Positions 35,845 to 44,347 of a stretch of DNA of 64,000 bases are shown piece after piece (position 1 is the first letter of the stretch; the number at the start of each line of letters is the position of its first letter). The translations under genes were made by a program, and so were the position numbers. The notes under the pieces were generated by a model. That model saw only the letters and a program-made list of their open reading frames with translations. It searched no databases and was not told the origin of the DNA. Where the stretch lies: assembly GCA_963812775.1 (NCBI GenBank), contig CAWEWH010000005.1, positions 124,001-188,000 of the forward strand. Direction: 5' to 3'. This DNA comes from CAWEWH01 sp963812775 (GTDB lineage: Bacteria; Pseudomonadota; Alphaproteobacteria; Rhizobiales; Beijerinckiaceae).

Positions 35845-36909
35845 ATGGTCATTGCGCGACGGCGCCGCCGCTGGGGCCTCTACCTTCCCTACATCGTGCT
35901 GCTCGTGCTGGCGGCCGGCTGGTCGGGCTTCTGGTTCGTCGCCCGCGACCGCGCCGCCGCGACGCTCGATCGTGTCCTAGCCCGCGAGGCCGAACGCGGC
36001 CGCGTCTGGACCTGTCCCAACCGCACCATCGCGGGCTTCCCGTTCCGCTTCGAGCTGACCTGTGAGCTGCCGACCTTCGCGGGCAACACGCTGCGCGGCC
36101 CCATCGAAGGCCGCGTCACGCGCCTCCTGGCGCTGGCGCAGATCTACGATCCCAACCTGGTCATCATCCGTCTCGAGGGCCCGCTCACGCTGCGGGCCCT
36201 CAACACCAACGAGACCGCCCGCCTCGACTGGGCGTCCTTCGACATGAGCATCCGCGATCCGCTGCGCGACAGCCGCCAACCGTCGTTGAGCGCCAAGGCG
36301 CCGGTGCTGCGCCTCAATGAAGGCGACGGCGAGCAGATTGCCGCGTCCGGCGATTTGCTCACCGTGCATGTGAGAGCCAATCCGCAGCGCCAGGACGAAA
36401 ACGCCTACGATTTCATCGGCCGGCTCGAGCGCGCCGTCATCCCGGCGCTCGATCGGCTCGCCGGCAATGCCGCGCCCGCCAATGTCGAGCTGCAGGCCAC
36501 CCTCACGCAGGGCGACGCGTTGGGGCGCGGCGGCCGCGCCGAGCAGCTGGAGCGCTGGCGCGCCAGCGACGGTGTCGTCGATCTCGTGCTCCTGTCCGTG
36601 GTCAAGGGCAGCCAGCGACTCGAAGCGCAGGGGCGTCTGGCCATCGATCCGACGCGCCGTCCGGTCGGCCTGATCAATGCCTCGGCGGCCGGCCTCGACG
36701 AGGTCATCCGCCGCGAGACGGCCCGCCTCGGCGGGCGCCGCGAGGCGCTCGGCGGCTTGCTGGCCGAAGGTCTCGACGCGCTGGCCAAGCGCCGGCAGGG
36801 CGACGACGGCAAGCCCGGGCTGCTGCCGCTGCCGCCATTGCGCATCGGCAACGGCAAGGTGTCGCTCGGGCCGGTGCCGCTGCCGATCCTGCTCGACCCG
36901 CTCTACTGA
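35845..36909 (+). CDS. DUF2125 domain protein
   Basis: A 354-aa protein with an N-terminal anchor (LYLPYIVLLVLAAGWSGFWFV) after a basic cluster, and a large periplasmic part matching DUF2125: RTIAGFPFRFELTCELPTF, LEGPLTLRALNTNETARLDW and the late LPPLRIGNGKVSLGPVPL. Function unknown; a lipid- or envelope-related role is sometimes supposed. Its stop overlaps the convergent tyrA stop by 7 bp. Confidence 0.82.
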   Translation: MVIARRRRRWGLYLPYIVLLVLAAGWSGFWFVARDRAAATLDRVLAREAERGRVWTCPNRTIAGFPFRFELTCELPTFAGNTLRGPIEGRVTRLLALAQIYDPNLVIIRLEGPLTLRALNTNETARLDWASFDMSIRDPLRDSRQPSLSAKAPVLRLNEGDGEQIAASGDLLTVHVRANPQRQDENAYDFIGRLERAVIPALDRLAGNAAPANVELQATLTQGDALGRGGRAEQLERWRASDGVVDLVLLSVVKGSQRLEAQGRLAIDPTRRPVGLINASAAGLDEVIRRETARLGGRREALGGLLAEGLDALAKRRQGDDGKPGLLPLPPLRIGNGKVSLGPVPLPILLDPLY

Positions 36910-37893
36910 GCCTTGGTTTTCCGCCCCGTCTTCGTGCCCGGCTCGTCCGGATCGGGATGCGGCCGGCCGAAATCCGGCGCCGCCGTCTCCTGGCCCATGT
37001 CGATGATGCCGCGGCGGATGGCGCGGGTGCGCGTGAAGAGATTGAACAAGGCGTCGCCGTCGCCCCAGCGGATGGCGCGCGCCAAGGCCGACAGATCCTC
37101 GTTGAAGCGCCCGAGCGATTTCCAGCACCGCCTCCTTGTTGTGCAGGAAGACGTCGCGCCACATGGTCGGATCGGAGGCGGCGATGCGGGTGAAGTCGCG
37201 AAAGCCGCCGGCCGAGAACTTGATCACCTCCGAGCGCGTCACCGCCTCGAGGTCGGCGGCCGTGCCGACGATGTTGTAGGCGATCAGGTGCGGCACGTGG
37301 CTGGTGATGGCGAGGACGAGATCGTGATGCTCGGCCGTCATCACCTCGACATTGGCGCCCATCGCCTCCCAGAATTTGCGCACGCCGTTGACCTTGACGT
37401 GGCTGGCGGATTGCTGCGGCGTCAGGATGCACCAGCGGTTGATGAACAGCGTCGCAAACCCCGCCTCCGGGCCGGAATTCTCCGTGCCGGCGACGGGATG
37501 CGCCGGAATGAGGTGGGTGCCGGCGGGAAGATGCGGCGCGACCTGCTCGATGACCGCGCATTTCACCGAGCCTACGTCCGACACGATGGCGCCCGGCAGA
37601 AGCGCCGCCTTCATGGCGGCCGCCACCTCGCCGCAGGCCCCCACCGGCACGCACAGGATGACGAGATCGGCGCCAGCGACGGCTTCCGCCACGTTGGTGG
37701 TGGCCGTGTCGGCAAGACCGAGACGCCTGACCGTCGCGCACACGGCCTCGCTCCTATCGCCGCAGACGATCGACTTGGCGAGGTTCTGGTGGCGCGCGGC
37801 GTGCGCGATCGACGAGCCGATCAGGCCGAAGCCGATGATGGCCAGCTTCTCCACATAGGCCTTCTTGGCGGGCGGGCCGAAACGCTCAGGCAC
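36903..37893 (-). CDS. tyrA: Prephenate/arogenate dehydrogenase, single frameshift
   Basis: Oxidative decarboxylation of prephenate or arogenate in tyrosine synthesis. GTG start at 37893; NAD site LAIIGFGLIGSSIAHAARHQ; further blocks IVSDVGSVKCAVIEQ, HLIPAHPVAGTENSGPEAGF with the catalytic histidine, and ITSHVPHLIAYNIVG and KFSAGGFRDFTRIAASDPTM. One extra base near 37115 breaks the end; corrected, it continues LGRFNEDLSALARAIRWGDG to the TAG at 36903. The GTG overlaps the hisC stop by 8 bp, so hisC and tyrA are translated together. Substrate preference is not decided. Confidence 0.9.
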
Positions 37894-39002
37894 GGGCGCC
37901 GCTCCCGTTCACGAACTCGGCCAGCGATTTCACGGCAAGACGATTGGCTTCTTCGCTGCCGACGGTGAGCCGCAGCGCATTGGGCAAGCCGTAGGCGCCG
38001 ACCGCCCGCAGGATCAAGCCGCGCTTGGTCAGGAAGGCGTCGGCGTCCTTGGCGCTCTTGCCGGCGTCCGGGGGAAAATGCACCAGCACGAAATTGGCGA
38101 CGCTCGGCGTGACCGTGAGGCCGAGCTTGCCGATCTCCTCGGCGAGCCAGGGCAGCCAGCGTTCGTTGTGCGCGGCCGCGGTCGCCGTATGCGCGTCGTC
38201 GGCGAGCGCCGCGACACCGGCCTCGATGGCGGCGCCGTTGACGTTGAAGGGACCGCGGATACGGTTCATCGCATCGGCCACATGGGCAGGCGCGTAGCCC
38301 CAGCCGATGCGCAGCGCCGCAAGGCCGTAGATTTTCGAGAAGGTACGCGTCATCACCACGTTGTCGTTGGTGGCCACGAGCTCGAGCCCCGACGCATAGT
38401 CGTTGCGCCGGACATATTCGGCATAGGCCGCGTCGAGCACGAGCAGCACGTGCGGCGGCAGGCCGGCATGCAGGCGCTTCACCTCCTCGTACGACACGTA
38501 GGTGCCGGTCGGATTGTTGGGGTTGGCGAGGAACACGACCTTGGTGCGCGCCGTGACCTTGGCGAGCATGCCGTCGACGTCGGCGGTGAGGTTTTTCTCC
38601 GGCACCGCGATGGGCGTGCCGCCCGACCGCCAGGATGGCGATGCGATAGACGAGGAAGCCGTGCTCGCTGAAAATGCCCTCGTCGCCCGGCCCGATATAG
38701 GCATGGGCGAGAAGGTTGAGCACCTCGTCGGAGCCGGCGCCGCAGACGATGCGGCCGGCATCGAGGCCGTATTTCGCCGCGATGGCCGCCCGTAGCCGCG
38801 TTGAGGCGCCGTCCGGATAGGTCTCGAGATGCGCACCGACCGACCGGTAGGCCTCCACCGCCTTGGGGCTCGGTCCGAGCGGCGTCTCGTTGGAGGAGAG
38901 CTTGTGGACCTTGGCGACGCCGGGCGCGGAGCTCTTGCCCGGAACGTAGGGATCGATCGCCAGAACGCCGGGGCGCGGCTCGGGACGGGCCGGGCTCTTC
39001 AT
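37886..39002 (-). CDS. hisC: Histidinol-phosphate aminotransferase, single frameshift
   Basis: PLP-dependent aminotransferase, about 371 aa. In this position next to tyrA and chorismate mutase it may also serve aromatic amino acids. KLSSNETPLGPSPKAVEAYR is the HisC N-terminal motif; VCGAGSDEVLNLLAHAYIGP, FLANPNNPTGTYVSYEEV and TRTFSKIYGLAALRIGWGYA (PLP lysine and phosphate-binding arginine) follow. One extra base near 38628 breaks the frame (join ILAAGGTPIAVPEKN). The start at 39002 begins the conserved protein MKSPARPEPRPGVLAIDPYV. Confidence 0.92.
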
Positions 39003-39021
39003 TATCGTCACTCCGAAGATC

Positions 39022-39883
39022 CTAGTGTGCTGAACCCGAGGGGCGCTCAGCAATACGCCCTGACGCTTCCACATGGAACCGGTCGGCATGGCTGCCGACC
39101 TCGTCGAGGCTGATGGGTCCGACGCCGGCCTGCGCCAAGACCGCGCGCAAATCGTCGAGGCCGACCGAGCCCGGCATGGCGGTCAGCAGCGACAGGCCCC
39201 CCTCCGTGCCGGCGCTGCCGATCATCTCGGCGCCGATGTCGTTTAGCGAACGCTTGGCGGCTTCGCGCCATCGCTCGAGCCGCGCCGCCACGAGGACGGT
39301 CTCGCGCACCGCCGCGTCGGCGAGCGGTTTCGAGACGACGAAGACCGGCGTGCCGGCCGGATGATCGGGCCGCTCGATGAACGGCAACCGCGCGATGATC
39401 TTCGGCCGCGCCTCGCCGGCGAGCGCCGTCCACCAGGCGCCGCCGATGCCGTCTGGTCGCGGCCGGAAAATGCCGAGGTCGCCGGCCGAGCCGGCGACAG
39501 CCGCGATGACCGCCGCCGCGCCGGCGTGCGGCACGATAGGGAACCGTGAAGCCGAAATGGAAGCGGGCGCTATCGCGCATCGGCGCATCGCCGCCGGAAA
39601 TGTCGGCGTGCACCGAGAACGGCGCCTGGACGTAGGTGAAAGTGGCGATGATCACGCGCCAGATGCCTTCCGCCGTGTCGAGGGGCAGCGTGCCCCTGTG
39701 GCGGCCGGCCAGCGCTCGCATCATCGCGGCCTCGCGTCCGGGCCGGAAGGCCGAGCCCGAAGCCTGCGTGCGCTTCGTCGCGATGAGGCGGTCGATGATC
39801 TCGCCGCGCTCCATGAGGAGCGCATGCATGGCCTCGTCGATGCGGTCGATTTCGCGCCTCAGCGCGGCAAGATCGGTGGTCAT
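39022..39883 (-). CDS. Chorismate mutase with C-terminal prephenate-dehydratase-like domain, single frameshift
   Basis: About 287 aa. The N-terminal 95 residues are an AroQ chorismate mutase (LAALRREIDRIDEAMHALLM, RTQASGSAFRPGREAAMMRA), which makes prephenate from chorismate. The rest (GFTVPIVPHAGAAAVIAAVA, DLGIFRP, then RPDHPAGTPVFVVSKPLADA and GLSLLTAMPGSVGLDDLR) looks like a degenerate PDT/ACT-type region without the catalytic TRF motif, so it is more likely regulatory. One extra base near 39543 breaks the frame. The TAG stop lies in a CACACTAG repeat end at 39022. Upstream of hisC-tyrA on the same strand, so one aromatic operon. Confidence 0.83.
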
Positions 39884-39932
39884 CCGCTGTCCGAGAGAGT
39901 GGCACCGCCCGCGCGGGGCCGGCGCAGTCTTA

Positions 39933-39979
39933 GCGCATGATCCCGAAAGTGTCTGCGGTTTTCGGAGCGAGATCGCGCC
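39933..39979. repeat. Intergenic repeat, 'TTCGGGATCATGC' family
   Basis: A single unit starting gcgcatgatcccgaaagtgt and ending gagatcgcgcc, similar to the half units at 23531 and 2910. It lies in the divergent space between chorismate mutase and metX, just upstream of the mutase start region. Confidence 0.7.
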
Positions 39980-40150
39980 AATCACACCGGTGCGCGCCTC
40001 CGACGCAAGCCATCGAGATCGCGCCGCCGCAATTAAGGCAAAAGCGGCATCACATGGGCTATATTGGCCGCCACATTGAACTCTTGCGGCCGGAAAACGC
40101 TACTGCTTGTTCGGAATAACGAACAGCACGGCCGAAGCCACGGGCGAACC

Positions 40151-41325
40151 ATGCAGGGCGACGTTGCCGATCTGACCATCCCGGTCTCGCAGGCGCACAA
40201 GCCTGCGAGCCCCTTGGCGCGCTTTGACGCGAGCCAGCCCGCTGGTGATGGATTCCGGCGCCTCCATCGGCCCGTGGCAAGATCGCCTACAAGACCTACG
40301 GCACGCTCAACGCCGCGCGCTCCAACGCCATCCTGATCTGCCACGCGCTGACCGCTCGACCAGCATGTCGCGAGCCCCATCCGGTGACCGGCAAGCCCGG
40401 CTGGTGGGACACCATGGTCGGTCCCGGCCGGCCCATCGACACCGACCGCTTCTTCGTCATCTGCCCCAACGTGGTCGGCGGCTGCATGGGCACAACGGGC
40501 CCCGCCTCTCTCGATCCCGAAACGGGCGAGCCTTACGGGCTCGACTTCCCGATGGTCACCATCACGCGACATGGTGCGCGCCCAGGCGATGCTCCTCGAC
40601 CACCTCGGCATCGACAGCCTGTTCTGCGTCGCCGGCGGCTCGATGGGCGGCATGCTGGTGCTGCAATGGGCGGCGAGCTATCCCGAGCGCGTCTTCGCCG
40701 CCATGCCGATCGCCACGGCGGCCATCCATTCGGCCCAGAACATCGCCTTCCACGAGGTCGGCCGGCAGGCCGTGATGGCCGATCCCGACTGGCGCGGCGG
40801 CCGCTATCATGCCGAGGGCGTCAAGCCCGCCAAGGGGCTCGGCGGTGGCCCGCATGGGGGCCCACATCACCTACTTGTCCGAACAGGCGCTGCATCGAAA
40901 ATTCGGCCGCCGCCTGCAGGACCGCGACGCGCCGACCTTCTCGTTCGACGCCGACTTCCAGGTCGAGAGCTATCTGCGCTTCCAGGGCAGAGTCCTTCGT
41001 CGAGCGCTTCGACGCCAACTCCTACCTCTACCTGACGCGCGCCATGGACTATTTCGATCTCGCGGCCGACTATGGCGGCGTCCTGGCCAACGCCTTCCGG
41101 GGCACGCAGACGCGCTTCTGCGTCGTCTCGTTCACGTCCGACTGGCTGTTTCCGACTTCGGATTCGCGCGCCCTCGTGCATGCGCTGAACGCCGCCGCCG
41201 CTTCCGTGTGCTTCGTCGAGATCGACAGCGACAAGGGCCACGACGCGTTCCTGCTCGACGAGCCGGAGCTGTTCGCCACCACGCGCGGCTTCCTCGACGC
41301 GGCAGCGCGGGCGCGGCGCCTGTGA
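40151..41325 (+). CDS. metX: Homoserine O-acetyltransferase, frame-disrupted
   Basis: Acylates homoserine at the start of methionine synthesis; alpha/beta hydrolase fold. About 390 aa if read through: ASPLARFDASQP, LVMDSGASIGPWQ, AYKTYGTLNAARSNAILICH, HPVTGKPGWWDTMVGPGRPI, FFVICPNVVGGCMGTTGPAS, the nucleophile serine in VAGGSMGGMLVLQWAASYPE, YLSEQALHRKFGRR, and the acid/base pair in TSDWLFPTSDSR and SDKGHDAFLLDEPE. About seven frame changes (near 40242, 40283, 40352, 40375, 40568, 40850 and 40988) separate these blocks; most fit single-base insertions. The ATG at 40151 lacks a strong ribosome site, so the start is tentative. metW follows. Confidence 0.9.
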
Positions 41326-41334
41326 GCGCGCCCG

Positions 41335-41970
41335 ATGCTCGACCGCACGCAACCCCGCGAGCCGGCGCTCGGCCGCGTCGACCTCCTTCTGGTCGCCGAC
41401 ATGGTGGAGCCCGGCGCGCGCGTCCTCGACGTCGGCTGCGGCGACGGCGCGCTGCTGCAGCTGCTGGAACGCGCCGCAAGGCTCGACGGGCGCGGCATCG
41501 AGCTGTCGCGCGAGGGCGTCAGCAATTGCGTCGCCAAGGGGCTGTCGGTGATCCAGGGCGACGCCGACACCGACCTCGCCGACTATCCCGACGACGCCTT
41601 CGATTATGTCATTCTCTCGCAGACCATTCAGGCGACGCGCAATCCGCGCCGCGTGCTCGAGCACATGCTGCGCATCGGCCGGCGCGCCATCGTGTCGTTC
41701 CCGAATTTCGGCCATTGGCGCATCCGCGCCCAGGTCGGCGCTGCTCGGCCGCATGCCGGTGACCGACAACCTGCCGTTCTCCTGGTACGACACGCCCAAC
41801 ATCCACTTCTGCACCATCCGCGATTTCGTCGCGCTGTGCCGCGACCTCGACGCCAAGATGGAGCGTGCCGTGGCGCTCAACGCCACCGGCCGGCGCGTGC
41901 GCGTCAACTTCCCTGGTGGGTCTGGAACCTGTTCGGCGAGCAGGCGGTGTTCCTGCTCCGGCGGGGCTGA
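41335..41970 (+). CDS. metW: Methionine biosynthesis protein MetW, frame-disrupted
   Basis: A class I methyltransferase-fold protein that acts with MetX in bacteria of this type. The SAM-binding motif is ARVLDVGCGDGALLQLLE; GIELSREGVSNCVAKGLSVI, DYVILSQTIQATRNPRRVLE and IVSFPNFGHWRIR follow. One insertion near 41742 leads into GRMPVTDNLPFSWYDTPNIH and CTIRDFVALCRDL; a second change near 41911 restores the first frame for WWVWNLFGEQAVFLLRRG. About 211 aa. It begins 9 bp after the metX stop, so they form an operon. Confidence 0.9.
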   Translation: MLDRTQPREPALGRVDLLLVADMVEPGARVLDVGCGDGALLQLLERAARLDGRGIELSREGVSNCVAKGLSVIQGDADTDLADYPDDAFDYVILSQTIQATRNPRRVLEHMLRIGRRAIVSFPNFGHWRIRAQVGAARPHAGDRQPAVLLVRHAQHPLLHHPRFRRAVPRPRRQDGACRGAQRHRPARARQLPWWVWNLFGEQAVFLLRRG

Positions 41971-42002
41971 CCTGTCGAAGCGCGATCCATATACATTAGG
42001 CC

Positions 42003-42232
42003 ATGACCAAACTGCTCGAAGACGCCATTGCAACTATTCGCACTCTTCCCGAGGAAGAACAGGACGCGGCTGCCGACGCGCTCTTTGCCTACCTGGCTGG
42101 GCGGAGGGACTATGCCTGACGGAAGGGCAGGCCGATGAGGTCCGGCAAATCCAGCAGGACTTGCGCGAGGGCAAGCTGCGGCTGGCCACGGACGAAGAGA
42201 TGGCCGTCACCTGGAAAAAGCTGGGTCTATGA
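42003..42232 (+). CDS. Antitoxin of type II toxin-antitoxin pair, frame-disrupted
   Basis: A short protein of about 76 aa when read through: MTKLLEDAIATIRTLPEEEQ, DAAADALFAYLAGRRDY, then (after a frame change near 42112) LTEGQADEVRQIQQDLREGK and LATDEEMAVTWKKLGL. The N-terminal helix with LPEEEQD and the acidic middle are common in antitoxins paired with RelE/ParE toxins. Its TGA overlaps the toxin ATG (ATGA at 42229), the usual coupling. The N-terminal part would repress the operon and the C-terminal part would bind the toxin. Confidence 0.75.
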
Positions 42233-42507
42233 GGGCTCGCTACAGCCTTCGCGCCCAAGCCCATCTCTTCAACATCCAGTCTTACCTTTCCACCCGCAAC
42301 CCGCGCGCCGCCCAGCGCGTCGCGGCTCGCATCCGCGAAACCACAGAGAATTTGGCCAGCGTGCCCGAAATGGACGCCGGGGGCGTCGTGGCTGGCACGC
42401 GCGAGATGGTGGTTCGCGGCTTGCCCTACGTGATCGTCTATGAGGTCCGGCGCCAAGATGACGACGTCATCGTTCTCGGCATCTTCCATGGTGCCCAGCG
42501 CCGCTGA
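42229..42507 (+). CDS. RelE/ParE family toxin
   Basis: A 92-aa protein of the RelE/ParE superfamily. The fold is visible in YSLRAQAHLFNIQSYLSTRN, AAQRVAARIRETTENLASVP, TREMVVRGLPYVIVYEVRRQ and IVLGIFHGAQRR. RelE-type members cut mRNA and ParE-type members poison gyrase; the final IFHGAQRR fits the ParE-like side. It is overlapped by its antitoxin gene and lies after metW, convergent with xerD by 3 bp. Confidence 0.88.
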   Translation: MRARYSLRAQAHLFNIQSYLSTRNPRAAQRVAARIRETTENLASVPEMDAGGVVAGTREMVVRGLPYVIVYEVRRQDDDVIVLGIFHGAQRR

Positions 42508-42510
42508 AGC

Positions 42511-43440
42511 TCAATCCTCCTCCGCCAGCGGATGCAGGTCGCGCACCATGGCTTTCAGCCGCTCGTCGAGAACATGCGTGTAGATCTGCGTCGTGGCGAT
42601 GTCGGAATGGCCGAGCAGCTCCTGCACGATCCTGAGATCGGCGCCGTTGTGCAGCAGGTGGCTCGCGAAGGCATGGCGCAGCACGTGCGGGCTGACGCGG
42701 TCCTTGGCGATTCCAGCCGCCGCTGAGACCTCCTTCAGGTCGCGCGCAAAAGCCTGGCGGGTGATGTGGCCGGACGTGCTGTCGGCCGGGAACAGCCATG
42801 GGCCCTCAGCACCTCCCACCTCCCCGAGCAGCGCCACATAGGACTTGGCGGCGGCGCGCGCTTTGTCGTTGAGCGGCACCAGGCGCTCCTTGCGGCCCTT
42901 GCCGACGACGACGAGAAAGCGCTCGCGCGTGCGCGCCGCCGACAGCGGCAACGCGATCAGCTCGGACGCCCTGAGGCCGGTGGCGTAAAGGAGTTCCAGC
43001 AGGCAATAGAGCCGGGCGCGGCGCATCCGCGCGCCGAGCGTGCGCTTCTCGTCTTCGATGCCCTCCTGCGCGGCGGCGAGCAGCCGGTCGACCTCCGCGA
43101 CCGACAAGACTTTCGGCAGCGGCCGGCCGAGCTTCGGGCCCTCGGTGGCGGCCGAGGGATCGTCGCCGCGATGGCCTTCGGCGTAGAGGAACTTGTGGAA
43201 CTGGCGGACTGCCGAGAGGTGACGCGCCGCCGATGTCGGCTTGAGGTCGCGCGCCTTGAGGTCGGCGAGATAGCCGCGAATGTGCTCGCCTGTCGCCGCG
43301 AGCGGCTCGCTCCGCCGGCGCTTCAGGAACTCGAGATAGTCCTTGAGGTCCCGCCCGTAGGCTTCCAGCGTGTTCTTGGCGGCTCCCCGTTCCGCCGCCA
43401 GCGTGTCGAGAAAGAGATCGACGAGCGCGTCCGCCCGCAT
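42511..43440 (-). CDS. xerD: Site-specific tyrosine recombinase XerD
   Basis: Resolves chromosome dimers at dif with XerC and FtsK. 309 aa, normal. The N-terminal SAM-like domain has VDLFLDTLAAERGAAKNTLE and YGRDLKDYLEFL. Catalytic residues are visible: R in YATGLRASELIALP, K in VVGKGRKERLVPL, HxxR in SPHVLRHAFASHLL, H in LLGHSDIATTQIYTHV, with Y as the nucleophile. The context (small membrane protein upstream, aroK divergent) is typical of housekeeping xerD, not of an integrase; no att site is near. Confidence 0.93.
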   Translation of the reverse strand: MRADALVDLFLDTLAAERGAAKNTLEAYGRDLKDYLEFLKRRRSEPLAATGEHIRGYLADLKARDLKPTSAARHLSAVRQFHKFLYAEGHRGDDPSAATEGPKLGRPLPKVLSVAEVDRLLAAAQEGIEDEKRTLGARMRRARLYCLLELLYATGLRASELIALPLSAARTRERFLVVVGKGRKERLVPLNDKARAAAKSYVALLGEVGGAEGPWLFPADSTSGHITRQAFARDLKEVSAAAGIAKDRVSPHVLRHAFASHLLHNGADLRIVQELLGHSDIATTQIYTHVLDERLKAMVRDLHPLAEED

Positions 43441-43445
43441 GGGCT

Positions 43446-43589
43446 CTACTTCCCGAGCTTGGTGGGCGAAATGGTGACGCTGATCTCGCGCGGCTCGGGA
43501 CTGACGTAGAGAACGAGCGCCCAGGCGCCAGCATAGAGGAGCCCCACAAGCACCCCGACGATCACCAGGAAGCGAAAAAGTGTCGGCAC
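43446..43589 (-). CDS. Small single-helix membrane protein next to xerD
   Basis: About 47 aa, GTG start at 43589 (aaggg upstream). One hydrophobic helix (LFRFLVIVGVLVGLLYAGAW) and a short tail EPREISVTISPTKLGK. It ends 5 bp before xerD on the same strand, so is probably cotranscribed. An in-frame start at 43643 would add 18 residues of arginine-rich, less credible sequence. Function unknown. Confidence 0.6.
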   Translation of the reverse strand: MPTLFRFLVIVGVLVGLLYAGAWALVLYVSPEPREISVTISPTKLGK

Positions 43590-43672
43590 GACTCGCAGCC
43601 CTTGCCTCGGCACTCTTATCGGGCCGGGCGCTGCGCCGCGCAAGCCGGCATTACAAGCTTAACCACCCCATG

Positions 43673-43734
43673 CTAGTGAAGTTCGCGACGGAGCTGATCC
43701 AGTCAATGTGGCGAACTTCAAATTCGGCACACGA
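43673..43734. repeat. CTAG-type palindrome, degenerate copy
   Basis: Starts ctagtgaagttcgcgacgga and ends gtggcgaacttcaaattcgg-cacacgag. The inner arms gaagttcgc and gcgaacttc match copy 2 at 10112-10189; the ends have decayed from CTAGTGTG/CACACTAG. It lies directly before the ribosome site of aroK. Confidence 0.7.
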
Positions 43735-43744
43735 GGAAGCGCCC

Positions 43745-44347
43745 ATGAGGCCCGAGCGTCACCAAAACGACACGTGCGACCCGCGCCATACGGCGATTCG
43801 CGCCGGGCTCAATGGCCGCTCGGTCGTGCTCGTCGGGCTGATGGGCGCCGGCAAGAGCACGGTCGGGCGCCGTCTCTCGGCGCGTCTGGGGCTGCCGTTC
43901 ATCGACGTCGACGTCGAGATCGAGCGCGTGTCGCAGATGACCATCCCGGAGATTTTCGCCCGCCACGGCGAGCCGTACTTTCGCGACGGCGAGAAGCGGG
44001 TCATCGACCGGCTGCTGCGGCAGGGCGAGCAGATCCTGGCCACCGGCGGCGGCGCCTTCATGAACCCCGACACCCGCCGCCGCATCGCCGAGAGCGCCAT
44101 TTCGATCTGGCTGAAGGCCGACCTGGACGTCCTGCTGAAACGCGTCAGGAAGCGCGCCGGCCGGCCGCTTCTCGATACGCCCGATCCCGAAGTCACCCTG
44201 CGCCGGCTCATGGACGAGCGCTATCCCGTCTATGCCGAGGCCGATTTCACCATCGTGTCGCACGAGGCGCCGCACGACACCGTCGTCAACGACATCATCG
44301 CCGCGCTGGCGACGCGGCTGCTGCCGCCCCAGGGAGACGCGCCGTGA
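43745..44347 (+). CDS. aroK: Shikimate kinase
   Basis: Phosphorylates shikimate, the fifth step of the shikimate pathway. 200 aa. Walker A is VLVGLMGAGKSTVGRRLSAR, the shikimate-binding aspartate is in FIDVDVEIE, RDGEKRVIDRLL and ATGGGAFMN are conserved, and the lid arginine is in KRAGRPLLDTPDP. ATG at 43745 with gaggaag upstream was chosen over longer starts that run through a repeat. Its stop overlaps the aroB GTG (GTGA), so translation is coupled. Confidence 0.95.
   Translation: MRPERHQNDTCDPRHTAIRAGLNGRSVVLVGLMGAGKSTVGRRLSARLGLPFIDVDVEIERVSQMTIPEIFARHGEPYFRDGEKRVIDRLLRQGEQILATGGGAFMNPDTRRRIAESAISIWLKADLDVLLKRVRKRAGRPLLDTPDPEVTLRRLMDERYPVYAEADFTIVSHEAPHDTVVNDIIAALATRLLPPQGDAP

Noticed and set aside
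35977..37893. A 638-codon minus-strand frame beginning as tyrA
   Set aside because: Only the first 260 codons are tyrA; after the frame break it runs antisense to the DUF2125 gene, so it is not a fusion protein.
42511..43440. XerD as integrase of a genomic island
   Set aside because: It matches housekeeping XerD in length and motifs, lies in a conserved context with aroK-aroB, and no tRNA or attachment repeats are near.
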